Below are positions 37,212 through 48,975 of a stretch of DNA of 64,000 bases, piece after piece; position 1 is the first letter of the stretch; the number at the start of each line of letters is the position of its first letter. The translations under genes and the position numbers were made by a program. The notes beneath the pieces were generated by a model. That model worked only from the letters and a program-made list of their open reading frames with translations, did no database searches and was not told where the DNA came from. Source of the stretch: Subtercola frigoramans (lineage in GTDB: Bacteria > Actinomycetota > Actinomycetes > Actinomycetales > Microbacteriaceae); the NCBI RefSeq assembly GCF_016907385.1, contig NZ_JAFBBU010000001.1, forward strand, positions 806,001 through 870,000, given 5' to 3'.

Positions 37212-37978
37212 CCTCGACCACGACCGCGACCTACTCGACCGCCACCGGCACGCTCTCGTCGACGGTCCCGATCGGCGCAATATTCGCCCCTGACACGCCA
37301 CTCGAGCCGTCCGGCCCGCTCGTCGGCACCGAGATCGTGCTCGATGAGACGGTAGCGCCATGCGCGCCCTGGTCGGCGATCGTGCGATCCGGCGACGTCC
37401 TCACGATCGTCGACGTCGGCGGAAACCAATCCGCAGACTGTCTCATATTCAGCGCGGCCAACTCGGATGAACGGTATTCGGTTCCCGACACTCTCGCCTG
37501 GCAGGGCAACGCCTACCTGCGAGAAGGGAGCGTTCTGCGATCGAACCTGGGCCGGCCACTGATGACGCTGATTGGTAATGAGATCGATCGCCAAGACACC
37601 ATCGGGGGCGCCTGCTCGAAAGAGTCGAACACGCTGCGTTACGGCTACCACACCGCGTACCAGCACGCCTGTCGAGAGAACTTTCTGACCGAGGCGGCCA
37701 GACACGGGCTCGGTGCGCGAGACTTGGTCTCGAACATCAATTGGTTCATGAATGTGCCAATCGAACAAGACGGCTCTCTCGGAATCGTCGACGGCATGTC
37801 AGCGCCAGGTAAACGAGTGGCCATCAAAGCTGAAATGGATGTCCTGGTCATCGTCTCGAATTGCCCGCAGATGAACAACCCGTGTAACGACTTCAACTGC
37901 ACGCCGTTGCGGATGATCGTGACTGCAGCGGGCTCTCCGATAACGGCCGGCAGCTCTGCCGACGCCGTCACCATCTAA
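37208..37978 (+). CDS. DUF1989 protein, second predicted carboxyguanidine deiminase subunit
   Basis: A 256-aa paralogue of the preceding protein. Conserved segments are GNQSADCLIFSAANSDERYS, CSKESNTLRYGYHT, NINWFMNVPIEQDGS and SNCPQMNNPCNDFNCTP. The last has three Cys that may bind metal together with the Cys and His residues upstream. The start is the GTG at 37208, which overlaps the previous stop; a longer in-frame start would lie inside that gene. The neighbours are the first subunit and the carboxylase. Whether it is catalytic or structural cannot be told here. Confidence 0.85.
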   Translation: MTSTTTATYSTATGTLSSTVPIGAIFAPDTPLEPSGPLVGTEIVLDETVAPCAPWSAIVRSGDVLTIVDVGGNQSADCLIFSAANSDERYSVPDTLAWQGNAYLREGSVLRSNLGRPLMTLIGNEIDRQDTIGGACSKESNTLRYGYHTAYQHACRENFLTEAARHGLGARDLVSNINWFMNVPIEQDGSLGIVDGMSAPGKRVAIKAEMDVLVIVSNCPQMNNPCNDFNCTPLRMIVTAAGSPITAGSSADAVTI

Positions 37979-37992
37979 CCGGCAGGCACCTC

Positions 37993-40900
37993 ATGAGTTT
38001 TGACACCCTACTCGTCGCCAATCGTGGCGAGATCGCCCGGCGCATCATCCGCTCAGCGCGGAGCCTGGGCCTTCGCACGGTCGCCGTGTACTCCGATGCC
38101 GACCGTGCCGCTCCGCACGTGCGTGAGGCCGATGAAGCGGTACGGCTGGGCCCGGCCCCTGCCGCGGACTCGTACCTCAACGTCGACGCCATCATCGCTG
38201 CCGCGCACCGGTTCGGCGTCGGTGCCATTCACCCGGGTTATGGTTTTCTGTCGGAGAACCTCGAATTCGCCAAGCGTATCGAAGCCGAGGGTATCAGCTT
38301 TGTCGGCCCGACCGTGCAGCAGATTGCGTCGTTCGGCGAGAAGCACACCGCTCGCGAACTCGCGGCGGCGGCCGGGGTGCCCATGCTGGCCGGAACGGGC
38401 CTGTTGTCATCGGCCGACGAAGCCGTGGCTGAGTCGCAACGCATCGGGCTGCCCGTGATGCTGAAAGCGACGGGCGGCGGCGGCGGCATCGGAATGCAGG
38501 CTTGTTTTAGTGTCGAGGAGGTGCTCGACGCCTACGACCGCGTCGTGCGGCTCGGCGAGAAGAATTTCGGTTCGGCCGGCGTTTTTCTCGAGCGCCTCGT
38601 CAGGCCGGCGCGGCACGTCGAGGTGCAGCTGTTCGGCGCCGGAGATGGCCGTGTCGCGATCATCGGCGACCGCGATTGCTCTCTGCAACGCCGAAACCAG
38701 AAAGTCATCGAAGAGGCGCCCGCGCCCGCGCTGCCTGAGCACGTGCGTGACCAGTTGCACGAATCCGCTCGTGCCCTCGCTGCCTCTGTGAACTACCGCT
38801 CAGCCGGCACGGTCGAGTTCGTTTACGACCCGATTCGCGAAGAGGCGTCGTTTCTTGAGGTGAACACGCGGCTTCAGGTCGAGCATCCGGTGACAGAAGA
38901 GGTCTACGGTGTCGACCTGGTCGCGATGATGCTGCGTCTCGCCCGCGATGGTGCAAATGGTCTCGAGCCGAACGCGTTCACTCGCACCTTCGAACCTCAC
39001 GGTTTTGCGTTTGAGGCCCGCGTGTACGCCGAGGACCCCGCGAAGAACGGTCTGCCCAGCTCGGGACTCGTCACCCAAGCCGTGTTTCCCGGGCTCGGTG
39101 TCCCGGCGCTTCACGGTGTGCGCGTCGACGGCTGGATCGAGACCGGTCTGGAGGTCTCGCCCTTCTACGACCCGATGCTGGCAAAGGTCATCGCCGTCGC
39201 CGCGACGCGCGATGAGGCGATTGATTTGCTGCGCGAGGGGCTGGATTCAAGCCGCGTCGATGGCGTTGTCACCAACCTCGGGCTGCTACGTTCACTCACC
39301 GACGAAACAGCCCTGCGCTCAGCCACTCATTCCACGTCAACGCTTGAGGTGACCGTCGACCCAGACCCCCGCATCGACGTCATCGAATCAGGAGCGATGA
39401 CGACCGTGCAAGATGTCCCAGGCCGCACAGGCTACTGGCAGGTTGGCGTTCCCCCGAGCGGGCCTATGGATGCCGTCTCGCTCATCGAGGCGAACCTCGC
39501 CGTCGGTAACCCGTCCGGTGCGCCGGGCATGGAAATCACCGCGACCGGGCCGACACTGCGGTTCAGCACGCCCTCCCTCATCGCCCTCACCGGCGCACCT
39601 GCAGTGGCTACCATCGACGGTGAACCGATCGCATTCTGGGAACCGGTTGAAGTGCCGGCAGGCGCGACACTGACGATCGGCACACTCGCCGGCCCCGGGC
39701 AACGCGCGTATCTTGCGATCCGCGGCGGGATCGATGTGCCGCTCTACCTCGGCAGCGCTTCAACTTTCACGCTCGGCGGATTCGGCGGCCACGCCGGGCG
39801 TGCCCTGCTACCCGGGGACGTGCTGCGGCCGGGTTCACCGGACTCGGAGGCCGAGCATCCGGCGTTTGCCGACGCCGCCAGGCTCAGCGAGCCCAGCGGC
39901 CCCACGCCGATTAATCGGCGCCCAGCTCTGACGAACACCTGGCAGATCGCCGTGACCGAGGGCCCGCACGCGGCTCCCGAGTTCTTCACGCGCGAGGACA
40001 TGCAGACCTTCTATGCCACCGACTACGAGGTGCACTACAACTCGGCCCGCACAGGTGTCAGGCTGATCGGGCCACGCCCGAAGTGGGCGCGTAGTGACGG
40101 GGGAGAGGCGGGGCTGCACCCGTCGAACATCCACGACAACCCGTACGCTGTTGGTGCTATCGATTTCACCGGTGACACCCCGATCATCCTGGGTCCTGAC
40201 GGGCCGAGCCTCGGCGGGTTCGTCTGCCCTGCGGTCGTTGGAAGCGGTGACCTCTGGAAGCTCGGGCAGTTACGCCCAGGAGACACGATCAGGTTCGTGG
40301 CAATTCGGGAGGCCGACGCGGCCGACCTGATCGAATACCGTTCTTCTTACTCGGTGGCAGGCCGCGGGGGTGACGGTGACGACGGTGTGATCGCACGGCT
40401 AGAACAGACCGATGCGCGTCCGTCGGTCACGTATCGGCGTGACGGCGACGACAACCTGCTCGTGGAATACGGCGACCTCACCCTCGACCTCGGGTTGCGC
40501 ATGCGAGTGCACGCGCTGATGACGAAGCTCAACGACGAAAAAGTCAACGGCGTGATGGAGCTCACGCCGGGTATCCGGTCGCTGCAGATCCACACGGACC
40601 AGGCGGTTCTCAAGGCCTCGACGCTGGCAGGCCTCCTGCAAGAGGTGGAATCAGAGATCCCGGCAACGAACCAGCTGGTGGTGCCCTCGCGCACAGTCAG
40701 GCTGCCGCTGTCGTGGGACGACCCGGCCACGCATCTCGCCATTGAGCGTTATATGAACGGTGTGCGCAACGACGCCCCGTGGACACCGTCGAACATCGAA
40801 TTCATCAGGCGTATCAACGGCCTCGACTCTGTCGACGACGTGTACAGAACAGTGTTCGATGCGTCGTACCTGGTGCTCGGGCTCGGCGACGTGTACCTCG

Positions 40901-41637
40901 GCGCCCCTGTGGCAACGCCGCTTGACCCACGGCACCGACTCGTGACCACGAAATACAACCCGGCGCGCACCTGGACGGCCGAAAACTCCGTGGGCATCGG
41001 AGGCGCGTACCTGTGCATTTACGGTATGGAAGGTCCTGGTGGCTACCAGTTCGTCGGCCGGACCGTTCAGGTCTGGAACCGGTTCAGGCGGGGTGGCTTG
41101 TTCGCCGAGAACCCGTGGGCGCTGCGCTTCTTCGACCGGATCAACTGGTACCCGGTGTCAGCGGATGAACTGCTCGAACTGCGCGCCGAAACCGACGCTG
41201 GCCGCGGAAACTTCGAAACGCACGAGGGCACCTTCGCGATCGCCGACTACCAGAGCTTTCTCGATGAGAACGCCGCTTCTATCACCGATTTTCGATCCAC
41301 CCAAACACGCGCGTTCACCGAGGAGAAAGAGCGCTGGCACGCCTCGGGTGAGTTCGACGTGCGCCCCGATACCAAAGAGCCCGTGCCGGCGGATGCTGTG
41401 GTCGTGCCCGATGGCGCCACCGGTGTTTCAGCACCGTTCACTTCGACGGTTTGGCAGGTCTCCGTTTCACCGGGCCAACGCGTCAGCGCCGGCGAAAAGG
41501 TCATGTCGCTTGAGGCAATGAAGATGGAATCGACCGTGGTAAGCCCCACCGACGGCACCGTTTTGGAAATCTACATCGAGCGCGGCGACCAGGTCGCTCC
41601 CGGCCAGGTTCTGCTGTCCATTGGAGCGAATTCATGA
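37993..41637 (+). CDS. Urea/guanidine carboxylase (biotin-dependent)
   Basis: A 1214-aa single-chain carboxylase. The biotin-carboxylase part (residues 1-450) starts DTLLVANRGEIARRIIRSAR and has the ATP-grasp Gly-rich loop (161-167) and FLEVNTRLQVEHPVTEE. The central KipI/KipA-like (AHS) carboxyltransferase domains cover about residues 465-1080, and the biotinyl domain near the C-terminus has EAMKMES with Lys1177. Two substrates are possible: urea gives allophanate directly, whereas guanidine gives carboxyguanidine that DUF1989 proteins deiminate. With both DUF1989 genes upstream, guanidine is favoured. It overlaps the allophanate hydrolase gene by 4 bp. Confidence 0.9.
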   Translation: MSFDTLLVANRGEIARRIIRSARSLGLRTVAVYSDADRAAPHVREADEAVRLGPAPAADSYLNVDAIIAAAHRFGVGAIHPGYGFLSENLEFAKRIEAEGISFVGPTVQQIASFGEKHTARELAAAAGVPMLAGTGLLSSADEAVAESQRIGLPVMLKATGGGGGIGMQACFSVEEVLDAYDRVVRLGEKNFGSAGVFLERLVRPARHVEVQLFGAGDGRVAIIGDRDCSLQRRNQKVIEEAPAPALPEHVRDQLHESARALAASVNYRSAGTVEFVYDPIREEASFLEVNTRLQVEHPVTEEVYGVDLVAMMLRLARDGANGLEPNAFTRTFEPHGFAFEARVYAEDPAKNGLPSSGLVTQAVFPGLGVPALHGVRVDGWIETGLEVSPFYDPMLAKVIAVAATRDEAIDLLREGLDSSRVDGVVTNLGLLRSLTDETALRSATHSTSTLEVTVDPDPRIDVIESGAMTTVQDVPGRTGYWQVGVPPSGPMDAVSLIEANLAVGNPSGAPGMEITATGPTLRFSTPSLIALTGAPAVATIDGEPIAFWEPVEVPAGATLTIGTLAGPGQRAYLAIRGGIDVPLYLGSASTFTLGGFGGHAGRALLPGDVLRPGSPDSEAEHPAFADAARLSEPSGPTPINRRPALTNTWQIAVTEGPHAAPEFFTREDMQTFYATDYEVHYNSARTGVRLIGPRPKWARSDGGEAGLHPSNIHDNPYAVGAIDFTGDTPIILGPDGPSLGGFVCPAVVGSGDLWKLGQLRPGDTIRFVAIREADAADLIEYRSSYSVAGRGGDGDDGVIARLEQTDARPSVTYRRDGDDNLLVEYGDLTLDLGLRMRVHALMTKLNDEKVNGVMELTPGIRSLQIHTDQAVLKASTLAGLLQEVESEIPATNQLVVPSRTVRLPLSWDDPATHLAIERYMNGVRNDAPWTPSNIEFIRRINGLDSVDDVYRTVFDASYLVLGLGDVYLGAPVATPLDPRHRLVTTKYNPARTWTAENSVGIGGAYLCIYGMEGPGGYQFVGRTVQVWNRFRRGGLFAENPWALRFFDRINWYPVSADELLELRAETDAGRGNFETHEGTFAIADYQSFLDENAASITDFRSTQTRAFTEEKERWHASGEFDVRPDTKEPVPADAVVVPDGATGVSAPFTSTVWQVSVSPGQRVSAGEKVMSLEAMKMESTVVSPTDGTVLEIYIERGDQVAPGQVLLSIGANS

Positions 41638-43358
41638 CAATTTCAGCGGTTTCTCGGGTGCAGCTCGCTTATGAGCGCATCCGGCAGCTTGACCGGCCCG
41701 AGATCTGGATCACGCTCCGCGACGAGAGCGACGCCCTACTCGAGGCAGCGCTGATCGATAAGCGACAGTTGGTAGGTGAGGTATTGCCGCTGGCCGGTCT
41801 CGCGGCGGCAGTCAAAGACAACATCGACGTCGCCGGGCTGCCAACCACCGCCGCGGCACCGAGCTTTCGCTTCGAGCCGGATTCCGATGCCACCGCCGTG
41901 GCCCGGCTCCGAGCCGCAGGGGCCGTCATCATCGGCAAGACGAATCTCGACCAGTTCGCCACCGGGCTCGTCGGAACGCGCAGCCCTTACGGCGCTGTGA
42001 GAAACGCGTGGAACACTGCCCGGATCTCAGGGGGTTCCAGCTCAGGCTCGGCCGTCGCTGTGGCGCTCGGGATCGTCGATGTCTCACTGGGCACAGACAC
42101 CGCCGGCTCCGGCCGGGTCCCGGCCGCGCTCAACGGAATCGTCGGCGTCAAACTGACCCGCGGGCGTATTCCCACGACGGGTGTCGTGCCAGCCTGCCGC
42201 ACACTTGACTGCGTCACAGTGTTCGCCCGCGACCTCGATCTCGCTACCCGTACCGCGGAGATGCTCGCCGGCGCCGATGGAATCGACCCATTGGCCAGGA
42301 CCGCTGCGGAGCTCGCGGCGGTCAGCCTCGAAGAAGTGACGATACCTCCCCGGCCAAGGGTTGCCGTGCCGCTGCCCGCACAACTCAATGGTCTGGCGGA
42401 GGGTTGGGCTACGGCCTTCGACGCGGCAGTCTTTCAGCTGAGCGAGACGGGGGTCGAAATCGTCGCAGTTGACATCGAACCGCTGCTCGAAGCCGCACGA
42501 CTCCTGTACGAAGGAGCCTTCGTAGCCGAGCGGTTCGCCGCTGTCGGCCAGCACATCGATTCACATCGCGACTTGATCGGAACTGACCTCGACCCGACGG
42601 TCTCGAGCATTGTGCTCGGCGGGGCGACGAAGCTCGCGTGGGAGTACTACGCAGACCGCGAGCAGCTCGATCTGCTGCGGCTCGCCTCTGAAAAGGTGTT
42701 GGCCGGATGTTCAGCTCTGCTCACTCCGACCACCACGTGGCATCCGACGTTCGATGAGCTCGCGGCCGACCCCATCGGGGGTAACAGCCGTCTGGGGCGC
42801 TTCACTAATTTCGCCAACCTGCTCGATATGACCTCACTCGCCGTGCCCGCCGGTGTCGTCGATAACCTTCCTTTCGGCGTGATGTTCACGGCACCAGCAT
42901 TCCACGACCTCGCCGTGCACCAGCTCGCCGGGCGATTGATCTCCAGACGCATCGAACTGCTGGTCGTAGGTGCGCATCTGAGCGGCCAACCGCTGAACCA
43001 CCAGCTGATCGCTGAGGGCGCATCGTTCGTTCGTGACGTGAAGACCGGAGCCGATTACGCGCTCTACGCGCTCGACACCGTTCCTCCGAAACCCGGACTG
43101 CTGCGCATCGGCGACGGCGGAGACTCCATACGCGGCGAGGTTTGGTCACTGCCCGCGGCAGGATTCGGCCGATTCGTCGCAGGATTGCCGAATCCGATGA
43201 CAATTGGACCCGTTGCGCTCGTCGACGGAACAAGCGTCAGCGGATTTCTCTGCGAACCGATCGCCATTCAGGGCGCCGAAGACATCAGTTCCTACGGCGG
43301 CTGGCTCGCGTGGCGGCAGGCCGTTGAAGCTGACACCCAACTCCCGGTAAAGGTGTGA
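41634..43358 (+). CDS. atzF: Allophanate hydrolase
   Basis: A 574-aa amidase-signature enzyme that breaks allophanate to two ammonia and two CO2. The Ser-cisSer-Lys triad is visible: Lys61 (AAAVKDNID), the GGSSSGSA segment (133-140) and Ser159 in TDTAGSGR. The C-terminal 120 residues (YALYALDTVPPKPGLLR...) form the second domain, which speeds decarboxylation of the N-carboxycarbamate intermediate. The start overlaps the carboxylase stop by 4 bp (ATGA). The symbol follows the best-known family member. Confidence 0.92.
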   Translation: MTISAVSRVQLAYERIRQLDRPEIWITLRDESDALLEAALIDKRQLVGEVLPLAGLAAAVKDNIDVAGLPTTAAAPSFRFEPDSDATAVARLRAAGAVIIGKTNLDQFATGLVGTRSPYGAVRNAWNTARISGGSSSGSAVAVALGIVDVSLGTDTAGSGRVPAALNGIVGVKLTRGRIPTTGVVPACRTLDCVTVFARDLDLATRTAEMLAGADGIDPLARTAAELAAVSLEEVTIPPRPRVAVPLPAQLNGLAEGWATAFDAAVFQLSETGVEIVAVDIEPLLEAARLLYEGAFVAERFAAVGQHIDSHRDLIGTDLDPTVSSIVLGGATKLAWEYYADREQLDLLRLASEKVLAGCSALLTPTTTWHPTFDELAADPIGGNSRLGRFTNFANLLDMTSLAVPAGVVDNLPFGVMFTAPAFHDLAVHQLAGRLISRRIELLVVGAHLSGQPLNHQLIAEGASFVRDVKTGADYALYALDTVPPKPGLLRIGDGGDSIRGEVWSLPAAGFGRFVAGLPNPMTIGPVALVDGTSVSGFLCEPIAIQGAEDISSYGGWLAWRQAVEADTQLPVKV

Positions 43359-43392
43359 ATCACTAAGCGGCAGGCGTGGAAGACTTAGATCC

Positions 43393-44136
43393 ATGAGCGC
43401 AGCCGAACCCCGCGCCTCGGCACGCGCCGGACGCCCTCGCGCGAATAGCACCGACCAAGTCTCGTCGCTCACGGGTCGTGAGCAGATCTTGGATGCGGCA
43501 GCAGCGCTCTTCGCCGAACTAGGCTTCTCGGGCACATCCACGCGCGCTATAGCCGATCGGGTCGGGATTCGCCAGCAATCTCTCTACTACCATTTCGCCG
43601 GCAAAGACGACATTCTCGCCGAGTTGCTCAGCGATTCCGTGCACCCGAGCATCAACTTCATCGACCTCATCAAGGCGCGCGTACCAGCCCATGTGAGCGC
43701 GGCCGGCGCATTGTTTGCTTTAGCATGCGTCGACATTCAAACGTTGCGCCGTGCCCGGCGCAACATCGGCACCCTCTACCTGCTACCCGAGGTGCAGGAG
43801 CCACGTTTCGAAGCTTTCCGCGCCGAACGCACATCTTTGCGTGAAGCATACGGGCAACTCGGCACCGCAGCCGCGTCACCCGAAATAAGGCCGCTCCTTG
43901 ACCCAGCAACCATCGGTACGATCTTGATGCAGATTGTCGAGGTGGTCATTCAATTACGGCGGAACGGCGAGCGCACCATCGGCGACGACGACCTCACGAT
44001 CGCGACGACATGCCTCCGCGCGGTAAGTCTCACCACGCCCGAGATTGAACGAGCGCAAGAGGAAGGCCGAAATCTCCTGCAATCAAGCTTCGCCGATACG
44101 CGCCCCAGTCTGCTCAGCCGCCCCAGTGAAAACTAG
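43393..44136 (+). CDS. TetR-family regulator of the guanidine/urea operon
   Basis: A 247-aa protein. After a basic N-terminus comes a TetR HTH: REQILDAAAALFAELGFSG, then STRAIADRVGIRQQSLYYHF. The C-terminal ligand/dimer domain has no recognised signature. It lies 34 bp after allophanate hydrolase on the same strand, so it may be co-transcribed and control the operon from its promoter near 34.7 kb. The inducer is not known. Confidence 0.88.
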   Translation: MSAAEPRASARAGRPRANSTDQVSSLTGREQILDAAAALFAELGFSGTSTRAIADRVGIRQQSLYYHFAGKDDILAELLSDSVHPSINFIDLIKARVPAHVSAAGALFALACVDIQTLRRARRNIGTLYLLPEVQEPRFEAFRAERTSLREAYGQLGTAAASPEIRPLLDPATIGTILMQIVEVVIQLRRNGERTIGDDDLTIATTCLRAVSLTTPEIERAQEEGRNLLQSSFADTRPSLLSRPSEN

Positions 44137-44518
44137 GGCACGATCAGTGAAACTATCGCGCGTCTAACTGATTGAGCCACCCAAGTCGGGGGTTGGGCAA
44201 CGAATAGCTCGTTCGGAGAGCAGGCGCGGAGGAAACCGTCAAAAAATCGGTGCAGGATGGAGCACCGTTTCCTGGCTACGTCAACCCAACTTGGACCCAG
44301 CTGGGCGCGGCGGTTTCTAACTGTCGTTGCAACACCTGAGTAGTTTCAGGAGTTATGTTGTCGTCTACGCGCGTCGTTCAGAAAATGGTTGGCCAAGCAG
44401 GGAAGAGCGCGGAGCGGGCCCGGTATAGGGGTCTTGGTAGTAATGGAACAGGATTGAGCGCTAAGCCGATCACGTCAGTCTGAGCCTGACCCGGTGGTCG
44501 GTTAGTTCTCTCTCGGAT
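44137..44518. other. 382-bp gap before the IS256-family element
   Basis: No supported gene. AACCGTC/ACGGT fragments and a short frame from the ATG at 44354 (about 43 codons, no family) are present. The stretch may hold remnants of the target site for the nested insertion sequences to the right. Confidence 0.4.
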
Positions 44519-45050
44519 CGGTCACGTCCCGCTGTGTGGTGGAGTTTCTCGACACCGTGCGGGTCAGTTGTTTGATTATGCGGCGATGAGTTCTGGGAGC
44601 GCAACTTCTTGTTCTAGCGTGTCGGATTCCGCGATATCCATCGAGAGGAGCGCGGCCATCGACGCTTCGGAGAGGTAGCGGCGGTCGCCGGCTTCCCACT
44701 CGTCGTGTTGCTCGACGAGGACAGCGCCGGCGAGGCGGAGCAGGGCTGCGGGGTTCGGGAACACACCGACGACGTCGGTACGGCGTTTGATCTCTTTGTT
44801 CACTCGTTCCATCGGGTTCGTTGACCAGATCTGTCGCCAGTGCTTCGGCGGGAACCCGGCGAACGCGAGGAGGTCTGGGCGTGCGTCGTGGAGCATGCTG
44901 GCGACTTTCGGATGCGACTTTGTCAGCATCGTGGCGACCTCGTCGAACTGGGCGTTGACGTGCTCTTTGTCGGGTTGCGCGAACGCGGTGTTAACGCCAA
45001 CTCAATATGGGGCCACGGTTGCCAACTGAAAACAGGGCCACGTGGTTTGT

Positions 45051-47017
<1,967 letters not shown>

Positions 47018-48025
47018 CTTCCATAGTGGTTGGTGGCCCTGTTTTCAGTTGGCAGTACTGGCCCTGTTTTCAGTCGGCGTTAACAACGCGGTCCGGATGA
47101 TCGACGCGACCATTTCCTGCGACGCACGCGGCACAACAGCGAGCACGTTGCGCATGAAATGCACCCGGCAGCGTTGCCACGACGCGCCTTGGAAAACGAC
47201 ACCGATAGCTTTCTTCAATCCGGAGTGCGCGTCAGAGATGACCAGGCGCACCCCGCCGAGCCCGCGGGCCTTCAACGTGCGCAGGAACTCGGTCCAGAAC
47301 GCCTCGTTTTCGCTGTCACCGACGTCGAAGCCGAGGACCTCGCGGCGCCCGTCAGCGGCGACACCGAACGCGACAACGACAGCCTGGGACACGACCCTGT
47401 GATTGACGCGGGCTTTGCAGTACGTGGCATCCAGGAACACGTACGGGTACGCCAACGCTGATAGGTCGCGGTTCCGGAATTGGCCGATCTCTTGATCAAG
47501 ATCAGCACAAATACGGGAGACTTCGGACTTCGATATGCCGGTGTCAGCGCCGAGCGCTTTGACGAGGTCATCGACCTTCCTGGTCGATACGCCGTGCAGG
47601 TACGCCTCCATCACGACCGCGTACAACGCCTGGTCCACCCGCCGCCGACGCTCGAGCAGCGCGGGGAAAAACGAGCCCTGCCGCAACTTCGGAATCGACA
47701 GGTTCAGATCCCCAGCGGTCGTCGTCAGGGTTCGCGGGCGTGACCCGTTTCGCTGAGCTGTGCGGGCATCAGAACGCTCGAACGGTGCGGCACCGATGAA
47801 CGCGGTCGCTTCCGCGTCGATCAGTTGCTGGTAGAGCGTCTCAGTCGCGACCCGGATCCGGTCGGGCACGTCGGTGAGTTTGAGTTGAGCGAGGAGTTCG
47901 AGCAGGGCAGACTGGTCCAGAGCCATCGTGTGTTTGTGTCTTTCTGTGAGTAGCTTTGATCGGTTCTCACTGACCATCACACGATGGCTCATCACGTCGA
48001 CGAAGCGACACTCAAGCCCGAGAAA

Positions 48026-48300
48026 CTACACCACACTCAGGGACGCAACCCTCGGATCCGTAGATTCGCTTCGCAGTGGCCGAAGTTCCATGGGGGTGGG
48101 TGCGGTGAAGGCATAGCGACCGAGCATGTTGATGTGGGCGTCCCCGAGTGGGGACAGTCGGGCGACATCCAATTCGGAGTTCTCTTGTCCTGCCACGCGG
48201 AGTGTGGTGATTGCAGTGTCGGTGTAGCGGATGTTCCAGAGCACGACGGCGTTTAGGACGAGCTGGAACGAAGCCACCTCTGAGTTCAGGTCTTTCGCAC
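48026..48300 (-). pseudogene. Tn3-family transposase, C-terminal remnant
   Basis: The frame reads LNSEVASFQLVLNAVVLWN, then IRYTDTAITTLRVAG, then LDVARLSPLGDAHINMLGRYAF. This is the conserved end of Tn3 transposases (LVLNAVVLWNTRY...LSPLGHEHINLLGRY). Only about 80-90 of nearly 1000 residues remain. The 3' end runs into the IS256 terminus at about 48051, and the remainder upstream is lost before the HTH gene at 48331. It marks an earlier transposon in this region. Confidence 0.85.
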
Positions 48301-48330
48301 AACTATTCCGGCATCGGTATAGTTGTGCAT

Positions 48331-48975
48331 ATGCCCGAAGAGAGCGTTGCTGATTTCGCGGGGCGGGAGGGGATCTCGCCTCGCCGCGTGCGTGCGCTCA
48401 TTCATGATGGCCGGCTTCCTGCCCGCCAGGTCGGAGGGCAGTGGCTCGTTGATCAGGCATCTGAGTACCGGCCAGCTTCGAGTCGACCCCTCAGCGCGCA
48501 CATGAGAACCTTTCTGGTCGGTGCCCTCTCCGGCCAGGAACTCATTGACGCATCTGCAAGCGATCGTTCTCGCCTGCGCGGGTACTACAAACAACTGCGT
48601 GAGTCCGATCATCCAGATCGCCTTCTTGCCGGGTGGGTGCCACAGCGCCCCGTGCTCAAGCTTGCTGTTGCCCCGAGTGACTTGGATGACCTCGGCCAGG
48701 ATGCCCGGATCGTGAAGTCCGGGTTCAGTGACCCGCGTGCTCAGATCGCTGCGGCTGGGCAGCTTGAGGTTCGAGTGGCCGCGGCAAACCTGGCGTCCCT
48801 GCGCCGCGATTATCTGTTGCGTCCTTCCGACCGGCCCAACGTGTTCGTGCATCTCACTGACGAGCGGTCGCCCTCGCCTTTGCCTCTGGGTCTGCTCTTG
48901 GTCGATTTGGCGAATCACGACGGTGTGCGGGAGAGGTCGCGTGTGGCCGAGTTGCTTCGAGATACCTCGGTCTGA
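48331..48975 (+). CDS. HTH protein, predicted antitoxin of an AbiE-like pair
   Basis: A 214-aa protein. The N-terminus is a MerR/excisionase-like HTH: SVADFAGREGISPRRVRALI, then HDGRLPARQVGGQWLVD. The C-terminal 150 residues (RTFLVGALSGQELIDASASD..., NVFVHLTDERSPSPL) have no recognised family; they differ from the classical AbiEi antitoxin. ATG 48331 gives the HTH at the very N-terminus, as expected; the longer frame to 48211 overlaps the Tn3 remnant. Its stop overlaps the next start by one base (TGATG), so both products should be made in a fixed ratio. It is likely the antitoxin and autorepressor. Confidence 0.7.
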   Translation: MPEESVADFAGREGISPRRVRALIHDGRLPARQVGGQWLVDQASEYRPASSRPLSAHMRTFLVGALSGQELIDASASDRSRLRGYYKQLRESDHPDRLLAGWVPQRPVLKLAVAPSDLDDLGQDARIVKSGFSDPRAQIAAAGQLEVRVAAANLASLRRDYLLRPSDRPNVFVHLTDERSPSPLPLGLLLVDLANHDGVRERSRVAELLRDTSV

